Positions 18,237 to 26,553 are shown, counted from the first letter of the stretch. The stretch: DNA of 64,000 nt from Clostridium kluyveri (GCF_001902295.1 NZ_CP018335.1:2418001-2482000), one strand, 5' to 3'. The notes: generated from the sequence alone by a model not told the origin. Made by a program: numbers and translations.

Positions 18237-18260
18237 GAGGATAGAAAATTTTCTATCCTC
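18237..18260. terminator. Perfect palindrome between binding protein and ATPase
   Basis: GAGGATAGAAAA and TTTTCTATCCTC form a 24-base perfect palindrome directly after the binding-protein stop and before the ATPase. Such hairpins in importer operons commonly stabilise the upstream message and cut downstream expression. No U-tract is present, so full termination is unlikely. Confidence 0.6.
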
Positions 18261-18271
18261 CATTTGGAATT

Positions 18272-19354
18272 TTATTTTTTATCATTAAATAAAATTTTTT
18301 CTGCCTCTTCCACATTATCCTTTGTCACAAGATATGGTTCCATATAAACTGACCTTGGAACTTCTTCACCATTTAAATATCGTGCCATTGAATCAATTAC
18401 AGCTTGACCAATCTTATAAGGCTGTTGGGCCATATCTGCTGCAAAAGGAGAATCTTTATCTGCAAGTACTTTAATTGCATCAGGATCACCATCTACAGCA
18501 TAAACCTTTATGTCAGTTCTTCCTGCTGCCACTAGGGCTTGAGAAGCTCCAATAGCAGGAATATCCCAACCTGCCCAAATAGCTTTCAGGTCACCTTTTT
18601 TAGGATACTTTATTAATAAATCCTGAACTTTCTTTTTGGAATCTTCAATAGTACCATTAATAATATCCTGCAGCTCTGGTTGAATAAATTCAATTTGAGG
18701 ATAATCCTTGGCTACATATTTCATTTCATCATAGCGAATAGCTAAAGTTCTTTCACCATAGAATCCATTAAAGACTGCTATCTTTCCCTTTCCACCTATA
18801 TCTTCAAACATCTTACGAGCTAATTCTTCTCCAATCCGATAGTTATCTGAAGAGGAATTAGTAATACTATATTCGCTAGGATGATCAACCGTAAATAATG
18901 GAATATTGGCAGCACGTACTTCTTTAAGTATAGGCGCATACACTTTTGTATCACCAAGTTGCTTAATTATTGCATCAGGTTTTTGAGTAATTAAATTTTT
19001 AATATCCCCTATATGTTTTTGCGCATTACGTTCACCATTAACTGAAATAGCTGTGCCACCAAGCTCTTTTATTCTATCAAGCTGTCCTTGATATGCCTGC
19101 CTCTCCCAATTATTGCTTATTCCTTCTATAGCAACTCCTATTTTCTTACCCTTAAGAGAAGGTACTGATTTGTTATCAATAGGACTGGTAACAGCGGAAC
19201 TGCTGGAATTTTTATTACTGGAAGTATTTTGTTTACTTGTGTCACCAGAATTTTTATTAGATGTTGTTGTATTTGAGCATCCTGAAAAAAATACTATAGA
19301 TAAGACTATCATACTTGCATAATAAAATAATTTAAATCTTCCATTCTTTTTCAT
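18272..19354 (-). CDS. CUT2-family sugar-binding lipoprotein under SAM-I riboswitch control
   Basis: Start placed at ATG 19354 (MKKNGRFK): GGAGGAAAAAGGG lies just upstream, whereas the in-frame ATG at 19369 overlaps that site. Lipobox FSGC (about residues 20-23) is followed by a Ser/Thr/Asn-rich linker and a Peripla_BP_4 (RbsB/LsrB-like) fold: KGKKIGVAIEGISNNWERQAYQGQ, IITQKPDAIIKQLGD-type region, AVDGDPDAIKVL. It is the first gene after a SAM-I riboswitch, so the ligand should relate to methionine supply. 5'-Methylthioribose or another S-ribosyl compound is the best guess from fold plus regulation; plain ribose is less likely. The ligand is inferred, not shown. Confidence 0.85.
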   Translation of the reverse strand: MKKNGRFKLFYYASMIVLSIVFFSGCSNTTTSNKNSGDTSKQNTSSNKNSSSSAVTSPIDNKSVPSLKGKKIGVAIEGISNNWERQAYQGQLDRIKELGGTAISVNGERNAQKHIGDIKNLITQKPDAIIKQLGDTKVYAPILKEVRAANIPLFTVDHPSEYSITNSSSDNYRIGEELARKMFEDIGGKGKIAVFNGFYGERTLAIRYDEMKYVAKDYPQIEFIQPELQDIINGTIEDSKKKVQDLLIKYPKKGDLKAIWAGWDIPAIGASQALVAAGRTDIKVYAVDGDPDAIKVLADKDSPFAADMAQQPYKIGQAVIDSMARYLNGEEVPRSVYMEPYLVTKDNVEEAEKILFNDKK

Positions 19355-19432
19355 CCCTTTTTCCTCCATTTACTTCATCAACTGTTATACACATTATTTC
19401 TTTTATTATTGATGGATAATATGTTAAAATAC

Positions 19433-19466
19433 ATATGTAGCAAAAACAAATATGTAGCAAAAACAA
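19433..19466. repeat. Tandem duplication of 17 bases in the riboswitch leader
   Basis: ATATGTAGCAAAAACAA occurs twice head to tail (19433-19449 and 19450-19466), between the distal leader hairpin and the binding-protein gene. This is probably a slippage duplication. Confidence 0.8.
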
Positions 19467-19469
19467 AAA

Positions 19470-19528
19470 GGTCAAATTTCACATACCATAGAGATTAATA
19501 AAAACTCTATAATAAATAAAATTTGACC
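19470..19528 (-). terminator. Second long hairpin in the riboswitch leader
   Basis: Arms GGTCAAATTT and AAATTTGACC (10 bases, perfect) enclose an inner TATAGAG/CTCTAT stem. On the minus strand it is followed by TTTTTGTTTTT. It lies between the riboswitch terminator and the first gene, so it looks like an additional intrinsic terminator or antisense/processing element. Confidence 0.6.
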
Positions 19529-19551
19529 TCCAGTTTGTCTAGCCAATCAAA

Positions 19552-19585
19552 TAAAAAAACTTTCTACAGAGAAACTATAGAAAGT
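19552..19585 (-). terminator. SAM-I riboswitch expression-platform terminator
   Basis: On the minus strand ACTTTCTA pairs with TAGAAAGT, followed by a seven-T run. The competing antiterminator is visible: GAGAAAC at the 3' side of riboswitch P1 is complementary to GTTTCTC in the terminator loop region. SAM binding would hold P1 and allow this terminator to form. Confidence 0.9.
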
Positions 19586-19595
19586 ATATTAACTG

Positions 19596-19708
19596 TTTCT
19601 CTCATCTTTCAGGTTTAACCTGCTGGAATTAGCACCATTGAATATATATAAAATATTCAGGTTGCCGAGTATCATAGGGCCAGTCCCTCCACTACTCTTG
19701 ATAAGAAA
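19596..19708 (-). ncRNA. SAM-I (S-box) riboswitch
   Basis: The minus strand carries the S-box core in order: CTTATCAAGAG start of P1, GTGGAGGGACTGGCCC, ATGATACTCGGCAACC, a variable stem, GGTGCTAATTCCA, CAGGTTAAACCTG and GAAAGATGAGAG closing P1. These match the SAM-I consensus closely. It sits upstream of the CUT2 importer operon (18272-14721, perhaps on to msrA and metY). The stretch 19355-19833 between the flanking genes thus holds the repeat, two hairpins, the riboswitch and the next gene's terminator. Confidence 0.96.
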
Positions 19709-19803
19709 TTTTCTTTTAAATTTTAACCGGTTAACTTTTAAATTTGTAGTTAATAATATACTTTTTTAATCATTTTGTCAATAGTAAATTAAAGCATATA
19801 AAG

Positions 19804-19826
19804 AGACAGGATAGTAATTCCTGTCT
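19804..19826 (-). terminator. Terminator of the secreted Ig/TIM-barrel gene
   Basis: AGACAGGA and TCCTGTCT arms directly after the stop of the 19834-21405 gene, followed on the minus strand by CTTTATATG. Short U-tract. Confidence 0.6.
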
Positions 19827-19833
19827 TACATGT

Positions 19834-21405
19834 TTAACTACTCAACTTATCCCCTTCACTGATTAAAAAATCCTGACATGTACTGCCTAACTCATCAAAG
19901 GACCATAATCCAGTAGAATTGAATTTATACCCAGCATAAGTTTCATAGTCACTGTAGTCCACATTATAGCTTTGTATTAAAGGATATATAGGCTTGTCCA
20001 GGCCATAGTATTGGTAATCCTGAATCATTTTATCCATACACGCAGTGACCGACCATTTCATTTCTCCCCAGTAACACTGCGGAGCAGCAAAATCGCAATA
20101 TTTATTAAAAACTGAATAAGGTATATCCTGGTGATAACTTGCTATTGGAAAAGTAGTATATCCAATAATAGCATTAGGGCATTTACTCCTTACAATCTGG
20201 CATATTTCTTCTGCTTGTTTTGTCTTACCTGACACAGCATCTTCAGGATCAAAAACATAATAATCGCTATTATTAAGGGCATCTACTATTATATTAGCTT
20301 CTCCTTCAACATCATCAAAATGGTTATATCCCCAGGTACCTACTTTAAATCCTGCTTCTTTAAAATTGTTGACATACTTCAAAAAATCCTCTCTAAAATT
20401 CATACCTCCACCGGAAGCCCTTTCCCCTTCATTATACTTAATACAAACATTAGCTATTCCCAATGATTTTAATTTGGATATTAAATTATCTATACCCCCA
20501 TATGCATCCACTTCATTTTGAAGCTGCCATATCCATGCAGATGTAGAAGTGACACTTGATGGAGCAGTTTCCGCAGAAGCATTTATTATTAGATTTAAAT
20601 TCACCTTTTTATCATATCCTTCAACCTGGCCTTGGTAAACATAACTTCCCGGTATATTTAAATTTCCAAGAGGGTTGTCCCAAGTAACATTTACAGACTT
20701 TTTTTCTCCATTAGACATGTTGGCAGTAACCACATCCGGCAATTGATAGCTATCCCTTTGATTTATAGATACACTTATGTCATTTATTGAGGTTATTATT
20801 GAACCGGTCTTAAAAGTCATACTAAAGGAAGCTTTTAAAGTTCTATTATATGCAGACATCAATCCAGTACCTACACTTAACAGATACTCGTTGTCTGGAG
20901 CATAGGAGGAAGTACTGCTTGATATATTCACATAAAAATTGTTCTCGCTTAATGATATATTTATTGGAACTTCTTTATCAGTTTTTTTGTCTACAATCTT
21001 TATGTTTTCCTCAGCGGAAGATAAAACTATAGGCTGATTGAATTGTATTCTCCAGGTTTTATTTACTGATACATCATTAGCCTCATCCACATTGGATGCT
21101 GAAATAACAAAATTATTCTCTACGATGGTAGAACTAGAAGAACTTTGTGATATCGAATTCTCACTCATATTTTTTTCATAAGAACCAGACACATTCTGGG
21201 ACGTTGAGGATTTGGCTCCGCTCTGAACTAACGAAGAATTGTCACCATCCTGTGGGCTTTGAGTATTAGATGCATTCTGAATTGATGTAGTTTGAACTTC
21301 AGAGGTAGGGGAAACATTATCTGCTAGTACTAAATTACATGGATTTAGCTGATACATCGCAATAATACTTGCAAACATTAAAAAATTTTTTAGTATTTTA
21401 ACCAA
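19834..21405 (-). CDS. Secreted protein: Ig-like domains plus endolysin-type TIM-barrel domain
   Basis: 523 residues. Signal peptide (KNFLMFASIIAMY..LVLADN), then a Ser/Gln/Asn-rich linker to about 90, an SbsA-type Ig-like domain (about 100-195, WRIQFNQPIVLS, FSMTFKTG), a Big_4-like domain (about 200-275, SYQLPDVVTANMSNGEKKSVNVTWDNP), and a C-terminal barrel-like domain (about 290-523, AWIWQLQNEVDAYGGIDNLISKLKSLG... VGTWGYNHF... YYVFDPEDA... IASYHQDIPYSVFNKYCDFAAPQCYWGE). The last domain is about half identical, by eye, to the prophage lysin at 48414-49559. It is probably a cell-wall-acting glycosidase; acidic residues in FDPEDA and WGE are candidate catalytic groups. Confidence 0.8.
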   Translation of the reverse strand: MVKILKNFLMFASIIAMYQLNPCNLVLADNVSPTSEVQTTSIQNASNTQSPQDGDNSSLVQSGAKSSTSQNVSGSYEKNMSENSISQSSSSSTIVENNFVISASNVDEANDVSVNKTWRIQFNQPIVLSSAEENIKIVDKKTDKEVPINISLSENNFYVNISSSTSSYAPDNEYLLSVGTGLMSAYNRTLKASFSMTFKTGSIITSINDISVSINQRDSYQLPDVVTANMSNGEKKSVNVTWDNPLGNLNIPGSYVYQGQVEGYDKKVNLNLIINASAETAPSSVTSTSAWIWQLQNEVDAYGGIDNLISKLKSLGIANVCIKYNEGERASGGGMNFREDFLKYVNNFKEAGFKVGTWGYNHFDDVEGEANIIVDALNNSDYYVFDPEDAVSGKTKQAEEICQIVRSKCPNAIIGYTTFPIASYHQDIPYSVFNKYCDFAAPQCYWGEMKWSVTACMDKMIQDYQYYGLDKPIYPLIQSYNVDYSDYETYAGYKFNSTGLWSFDELGSTCQDFLISEGDKLSS

Positions 21406-21639
21406 TTTTCTCTCTTCTTTCTATGTATGTAAATTTTAAAAAACACCTTTTTTCATTTTATTACTTTAAAATGAACTTTTTATAAACATAATATAGATAT
21501 TTTGTTACAAAAGTAAATTAATTCTTTAAAAAATAAATTTTATAATTTATTATAATAAATTTTTATTTTTGAATAATTTCTCTTTTAATATGTAATAATA
21601 ATTACTGTAAAAATCAAAAAAATTCAGGAGGTATAAATA

Positions 21640-22242
21640 ATGATACAAATGAACACTAATACTTTAAATGAACAGAGAGTCAATACACAACAGCTAAGAT
21701 TTACCCCAATATCATCAAACCACTTAAATTCATGTACTGCTTGTAACTACGGACTTCCTATGCAATCTTATAATAACCCTCAAGCCATGGGAACTCAGAT
21801 GATGAGTTGTGGAATTAGTCCTTATCAGATGATCACACAACCATATACCTTATCATACCAGGGTACCCAGATGAGAAGTGGAAATTTTAACAACATGGTT
21901 CACCATCATCCAATCACAAGAAGCATTATGGTTCAGCCTACGGTAGATATTTCAGAAACATCTAGTGACATTATGATATCTGCATATGTATCAAATGCAC
22001 CATTAAATGATTTAAATCTCAATGTTAGTAATGATTCATTAACCATTTCAGGCACACTGTCAAATGGAATCAACCATTTTGTACTAAATAGGACAGTTCC
22101 TCTTTCCACCAGTGTAAGAGCAGAAGCTCTAGAGGCTACTCTGCAAAGCGGAGTTCTTGAAATCAGATTGCCAAAATCAGAAAAACTCGCTAGAACAGTT
22201 CATACTTGTCAAAACACCGGCAATATGATAACAAATAATTAA
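21640..22242 (+). CDS. Hsp20/alpha-crystallin-like protein with unusual N-terminus
   Basis: 200 residues. The C-terminal half (about 100-190) reads as an alpha-crystallin domain: PTVDISETSSDIMISAYVSN, LNVSNDSLTISGT, and the family signature GVLEIRLPKS. The N-terminal about 95 residues are Asn/Gln/Met/Tyr-rich with CTAC and HHHP, unlike ordinary small heat-shock proteins. Strong CAGGAGG ribosome site before ATG. Spore-coat proteins of the CotM/CotP type also carry this domain, so a coat or stress role are both possible. Confidence 0.75.
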   Translation: MIQMNTNTLNEQRVNTQQLRFTPISSNHLNSCTACNYGLPMQSYNNPQAMGTQMMSCGISPYQMITQPYTLSYQGTQMRSGNFNNMVHHHPITRSIMVQPTVDISETSSDIMISAYVSNAPLNDLNLNVSNDSLTISGTLSNGINHFVLNRTVPLSTSVRAEALEATLQSGVLEIRLPKSEKLARTVHTCQNTGNMITNN

Positions 22243-22297
22243 TTCTATATGTACTTTTAATTATTTAAAAGAGTGCCCTACATAAAGAAAATTCTAT

Positions 22298-22344
22298 TAA
22301 AATTGGAGCTGTTGGAATATTTTTTACCTACAGCTTCAATTTTA
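22298..22344. terminator. Bidirectional terminator
   Basis: TAAAATTGGAGCTGT (22298-22312) and ACAGCTTCAATTTTA (22330-22344) pair with one mismatch, between convergent genes. A/T tracts flank both sides. Confidence 0.8.
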
Positions 22345-22364
22345 TTTGCCTATATTTTAGATAT

Positions 22365-22862
22365 TTACTCCTCATTAAATTCTAAAATCATATCATACCA
22401 TTTAGCTCCTCCATGTACTGATTTTGATATCCCTTTATTTTTATATCCAAATTTTTCATAATATTCAATAAGATTATCTTTACAGGTTAATATAATTCCT
22501 TTACGTCCTGACAATTTTGATGATTTTATCATATAATTCATCAACTGTGTAGCAATTCCCTTATGACGATAATTTGGCACTACATCGAGTCCAAAAATAG
22601 TCTGATAGTCTCCTTCTGGCACATGTAATGCAGAATCCTTATAGAGTTTATCATAGATAACAGTACCATTTATCACACATCCATTTATAAATCCAATTAT
22701 TTCATTATGGATTTCTGCTACAAAAAAGCTCTCTGGGAATGTTTTAATACGCTCTTTTAAAGATGATTTCGCAGCCGCTTCTGCTTGTGGAAAACACTCT
22801 GCCTCCACTTTTGCTACTGGGTCTAAATCATTTATATTTACTTTTCTAATTGTAATATTCAT
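22365..22862 (-). CDS. GNAT-family N-acetyltransferase
   Basis: Start placed at ATG 22862 (MNITIRKVN), with GAGAGGAAGG upstream; longer frames run into the preceding gene. About 165 residues with GNAT motifs: AKVEAECFP, FFVAEIHNEIIGFINGCVI, and acetyl-CoA loop LDVVPNYRHKGIATQLMNYM, then YYEKFGYKNKG. The substrate is unknown. It begins 20 bases after the MetE-like gene, so it belongs to the LysR/MetE-like operon. Confidence 0.88.
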   Translation of the reverse strand: MNITIRKVNINDLDPVAKVEAECFPQAEAAAKSSLKERIKTFPESFFVAEIHNEIIGFINGCVINGTVIYDKLYKDSALHVPEGDYQTIFGLDVVPNYRHKGIATQLMNYMIKSSKLSGRKGIILTCKDNLIEYYEKFGYKNKGISKSVHGGAKWYDMILEFNEE

Positions 22863-22881
22863 TATAACCTTCCTCTCAAAA

Positions 22882-24000
22882 TTATTGAATCCAAATCTCC
22901 TTTGCAGTTTCAACAATAAGTTCCAGTTTAGCCCACTGCTCTTCTTCTGTAATCAGATTACCTTCTTCTGTAGATGCAAAACCACACTGTGGACTCAAGC
23001 AGAGCTTATCTATATCTACATACTTACAGGCTTCAAAAATACGAGCTTTTAATTCTTCTTTACTTTCAAGACCTCCATGTTTTGTAGTAACAAGTCCTAA
23101 TACTACTATTTGATCTTTTACAAACCTTAATGGAGAAAAATCTCCTGAACGTTCATTATCATATTCAAGAAAAAAAGCATCTACCTTGGTATTTGAAAAA
23201 AGTTCCCTAGAAACAGGTTCATACCCACCTGCTGCAAACCACATAGAATGAAAATTTCCTCTACATATGTGAAGTGCAATTGTCATATCCTTAGGGCAGC
23301 ACGAAATTGATTCATTAATCAACCTCACATAATCTTTGGCCAGTTTATCTGGATCTACACCTAATTCCACATACCGCTTTCTGTGAATTTCACTGCACAA
23401 TGTACCCCAGGTGGTATCATCCAGCTGAAGATACCTGCATCCAGCGTCATAAAAGGCTTTTATGGCATGTTTATAGACATCAATGATATCACAGAGAAAT
23501 TTTTCATTATCTTTATAAAATCTATTTGAATTATAACTTTCTACAAAATGAAAGAGCGCAGGAGAAGGTATTGAAAATTTAGGAATACACCCCTCTGTAA
23601 TACCCTTTAAATATTTAAAATCATCAATCATGGGATGATTTTTAAACTTTATATTGTCAATAACACGAAATGTTTCAGCTTTCATGAGTTTATTGTAAGA
23701 ATTGCTGCCTTGACTTATTTTAATCCTTTCAGTTCCTTTGATTCCCAAAAAAAAATCCAGATGCCACCATCCCCGCCTGAACTCTCCATCAGTAACAGCT
23801 CTCAGTCCTATTTTTTTTTGTTTTTTTACAAGTTTTGCAATTTCTATATCTTCCACTTTTTTAAGTTCTTCTTTTGAGATTTCTTTTTTCTCATATTGTC
23901 TTCGAGCTAATCTTATTTCTTCTGGGCGCAAAAAACTTCCTACAATATCATATCTATATGGGGGAACATCTCTTTTTCTTCCTATAACTTGATTATTCAT
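22882..24000 (-). CDS. MetE C-terminal-like methyltransferase (YxjG/YxjH type)
   Basis: 372 residues from ATG 24000, chosen for AAGGAGGAAATT directly upstream. It matches the stand-alone catalytic half of cobalamin-independent methionine synthase: VGSFLRPEEI, GLRAVTDGEFRRGWWHLDF, zinc ligands in LHICRGNF (His, Cys) and SPQCGFAS (Cys). Such short MetE-like proteins (Bacillus YxjG/YxjH) are thought to transfer methyl groups to homocysteine from unusual donors. Operon: LysR, this gene, then GNAT. Confidence 0.87.
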   Translation of the reverse strand: MNNQVIGRKRDVPPYRYDIVGSFLRPEEIRLARRQYEKKEISKEELKKVEDIEIAKLVKKQKKIGLRAVTDGEFRRGWWHLDFFLGIKGTERIKISQGSNSYNKLMKAETFRVIDNIKFKNHPMIDDFKYLKGITEGCIPKFSIPSPALFHFVESYNSNRFYKDNEKFLCDIIDVYKHAIKAFYDAGCRYLQLDDTTWGTLCSEIHRKRYVELGVDPDKLAKDYVRLINESISCCPKDMTIALHICRGNFHSMWFAAGGYEPVSRELFSNTKVDAFFLEYDNERSGDFSPLRFVKDQIVVLGLVTTKHGGLESKEELKARIFEACKYVDIDKLCLSPQCGFASTEEGNLITEEEQWAKLELIVETAKEIWIQ

Positions 24001-24016
24001 AATTTCCTCCTTCTCA

Positions 24017-24949
24017 CTATAGTAAGCAATAATTAAATTCCAAATACTTGGTTGCAATATCATAATTTAAAATTTCTATATACTTGGATGCAATTTTACT
24101 AAGTTTTATATTTTTATGACAAATCCATCCAATTGTAACTATTTGATCACTTTCAATTGGAATAGATTGAATTTCATCCCCATTAAAGGCTGGAACTAAT
24201 ACTCCTGTTCCTACAGTATATCCATCACTTCCCGTTAATAAGTTAGATAACGTTGCTCTGTCATTGACTACAATACTCTTATTGGTATTTGAAAAATTCA
24301 AAATTTCCTCTGAAAAATTCAATGAATTTTTTTCTCCTTGATCAAATACTATAAAAGGAAAGGAAGTCAAATCCTCCATTGTAACAACCTTTTTATTTAA
24401 CAATGGATGATTCTTACCCACAAATACATGGGGTGTTACATTAAATAAAGGTGTAAATTTAATATTACTGTCACTAAAAAGTTTATTCATCACCTTTGAA
24501 TTCAAATCATTTGTATATAATATACCTATGTCGCTTTTCAATGTTTTTACATCTTCAATAATCTCATAAGTTTTAGTTTCCTTTAAGGTAAATTCATATT
24601 TTGAATTATCATTGCTCTTCATAAGCTTTATAAAGGCATCTACCACAAAGGCATAGTGCTGAGTTGAAAGGGAAAAATGCAATGCTTTAAATCTTTCTCC
24701 ATGATATCTATTTTCCAATACCTCTGTCTGCTCTATAATCTGACGGGCATATCCTAAAAATTCCGCCCCATCTATAGATATACTAATTCCTCTGTTGGTT
24801 CTCTCAAAAATACCAATTCCAAGTTCCACCTCCAATTCCTTTATGGCCTTGGAAAGGCTTGGCTGGGATATAAAAAGCCGCTTTGCAGCTTCGTTAAAAG
24901 AACCACAATTGGCAATTTCTATTGCATACTTTAGCTGCTGCAGTGTCAT
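24017..24949 (-). CDS. LysR-family regulator next to metY3 and the MetE-like gene
   Basis: Start placed at ATG 24949 (MTLQQLKYAIE), with GAAGGTGAG upstream; a GTG 12 bases earlier overlaps that site. The HTH is at about 1-60 (FNEAAKRLFISQPSLSKAIKELE), followed by a LysR substrate-binding domain. It is divergent from metY copy 3 and cotranscribed with the MetE-like gene, so it probably controls both directions in response to a sulfur metabolite, as CysB/MetR-type regulators do. Confidence 0.88.
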   Translation of the reverse strand: MTLQQLKYAIEIANCGSFNEAAKRLFISQPSLSKAIKELEVELGIGIFERTNRGISISIDGAEFLGYARQIIEQTEVLENRYHGERFKALHFSLSTQHYAFVVDAFIKLMKSNDNSKYEFTLKETKTYEIIEDVKTLKSDIGILYTNDLNSKVMNKLFSDSNIKFTPLFNVTPHVFVGKNHPLLNKKVVTMEDLTSFPFIVFDQGEKNSLNFSEEILNFSNTNKSIVVNDRATLSNLLTGSDGYTVGTGVLVPAFNGDEIQSIPIESDQIVTIGWICHKNIKLSKIASKYIEILNYDIATKYLEFNYCLL

Positions 24950-25009
24950 AACATTTCTCACCTTCTTTTAATTGATTTTTAATGCTATAAATATAATACC
25001 ATGACAAAA

Positions 25010-25029
25010 ATATTTTATATATAAGATAT
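25010..25029. promoter_or_regulatory. Candidate LysR binding palindrome
   Basis: ATATTTTATATATAAGATAT is a 20-base near-perfect palindrome in the divergent region between the LysR gene and metY copy 3, about 60 bases upstream of the LysR start. LysR proteins typically bind such dyads. Confidence 0.4.
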
Positions 25030-25129
25030 AAATAAAATGACTACACAAGCCTCCTGATTTTTCTCTTGAATTAACACAATATTAAAATTATAATAATTAT
25101 ATTATTATTTTCAGAAAGGACATACTAAA

Positions 25130-26416
25130 ATGAAAAATTATAAAATAAATACGAAATGCGTACAGGCCGGTTATAGACCCGACAATGGAGAACCACGTCA
25201 AGTTCCTATTATCCAAAGCACAACTTTTAAATATAATACTAGTGAAGATATGGGAAAATTGTTTGACCTTGAAGCCAGCGGCTATTTCTACAGCAGGCTG
25301 CAAAATCCAACAAATGACTATGTGGCTCAAAAAATTGCCGATATGGAAGGCGGCACTGCTGCCATGTTGACTTCTTCAGGACAAGCTGCTAATTTTTTTG
25401 CCCTGTTTAATATTTGCAACTGTGGAGACCACATTGTTGCTTCTTCCAGTATTTACGGAGGCACTTTCAATCTAATTTCCGTAACCATGTCCAAAATGGG
25501 CATTACCACTACATTTGTTTCTCCTGATTGCACAGAAGAAGAATTAAATGCTGCTTTTCAAACTAATACAAAGGCAGTTTTTGGTGAAACAATTGCTAAT
25601 CCCGCCCTTACTGTACTGGATATTGAAAAATTTGCAAAGGCTGCCCATGCACATGATGTTCCACTTATAGTAGATAATACTTTTCCAACACCTATTAATT
25701 GTCGCCCTTTTGAATGGGGTGCTGACATTGTTACCCATTCTACTACAAAGTACATGGATGGACACGGTGCCGCTGTGGGAGGAGTCATTGTAGACTCTGG
25801 AAATTTTGATTGGATGGCTCATGCTGATAAATTCCCGGGACTTTGTACACCAGATGACAGTTATCATGGTATTACCTATGCTCAAAAATTTGGCAAGGAA
25901 GGAGCTTTCATTACCAAATGTACTGCTCAACTAATGCGTGACTTTGGTTCTATTCAATCCCCACAGCATGCATTCATCTTAAATCTGGGACTGGAAAGCC
26001 TTCATGTCCGTATGCCGCGTCACTGTGAAAATGGACAATCTGTTGCAGAATTTCTCCAAAACCATCCAAAGGTTGCTTATGTTAATTACTGTGGTCTGCC
26101 AGGTGATAAATACTATAAGATTGCACAGAAATATCTACCAAATGGTTCTTGTGGTGTTGTTTCATTTGGTTTAAAAGGTGGACGTGAAGAAGCTGAAATC
26201 TTTATGAAAAATCTTAAGCTTGTGGCTATTGAAACCCATGTAGCAGATGCCCGCAGTTGTTGTCTGAATCCTGCAACAAGTACACACCGTCAGATGAATG
26301 ACGAAGAGTTAAAGGAAGCTGGAGTTCCAGCAGAATTAATCCGTATCAGCTGCGGCATTGAAGACAAAGAAGATTTGATTTCTGATATTTCACAATCACT
26401 AGATTGTATTGAATAG
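25130..26416 (+). CDS. metY: O-acetylhomoserine sulfhydrylase (MetY-type), copy 3, foreign codon use
   Basis: 428 residues with LTSSGQAANFFALF, DNTFPTPINCRP, PLP lysine in THSTTKYMDGHGA, ARSCCLNPATSTHRQM and IRISCGIEDKEDL. Same reaction as copies 1 and 2. About nine of its eleven arginines are CGT/CGC rather than the AGA used by neighbours, and the gene is visibly richer in G+C, suggesting acquisition from another Firmicute. AAAGG precedes the ATG. It is divergent from a LysR gene that probably regulates it. Confidence 0.92.
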   Translation: MKNYKINTKCVQAGYRPDNGEPRQVPIIQSTTFKYNTSEDMGKLFDLEASGYFYSRLQNPTNDYVAQKIADMEGGTAAMLTSSGQAANFFALFNICNCGDHIVASSSIYGGTFNLISVTMSKMGITTTFVSPDCTEEELNAAFQTNTKAVFGETIANPALTVLDIEKFAKAAHAHDVPLIVDNTFPTPINCRPFEWGADIVTHSTTKYMDGHGAAVGGVIVDSGNFDWMAHADKFPGLCTPDDSYHGITYAQKFGKEGAFITKCTAQLMRDFGSIQSPQHAFILNLGLESLHVRMPRHCENGQSVAEFLQNHPKVAYVNYCGLPGDKYYKIAQKYLPNGSCGVVSFGLKGGREEAEIFMKNLKLVAIETHVADARSCCLNPATSTHRQMNDEELKEAGVPAELIRISCGIEDKEDLISDISQSLDCIE

Positions 26417-26427
26417 GTTTACTTATA

Positions 26428-26505
26428 ATCAAGTGCTTCAGAGATTCAGGTGGAGTTTTCTCATAAGGAATACTTTTCTCCATCTGAACCTTAGAAGCAC
26501 TTGAT
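26428..26505. repeat. Palindromic dispersed repeat, copy B
   Basis: 28-base arms (26428-26455 and 26478-26505, about 24/28 complementary) include ATCAAGTGCTTC, TTCAGGTGGAG and CTCCATCTGAACCTTAGAAG. Reverse-complemented it aligns along its whole length, loop included, with copy A at 7320-7395. Like copy A it lies just past the stop of a sulfur gene (metY copy 3) in the same orientation relative to that gene. Confidence 0.72.
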
Positions 26506-26519
26506 GTTAAAATCAATAA

Positions 26520-26553
26520 AAACACAGAAAACTATTTAAAACTTTCTGTGTTT
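26520..26553. terminator. Bidirectional terminator
   Basis: AAACACAGAAA and TTTCTGTGTTT arms between convergent metY copy 3 and the CNNM gene. A U-rich tract follows on the minus strand (TTTTTATTG). Confidence 0.75.
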
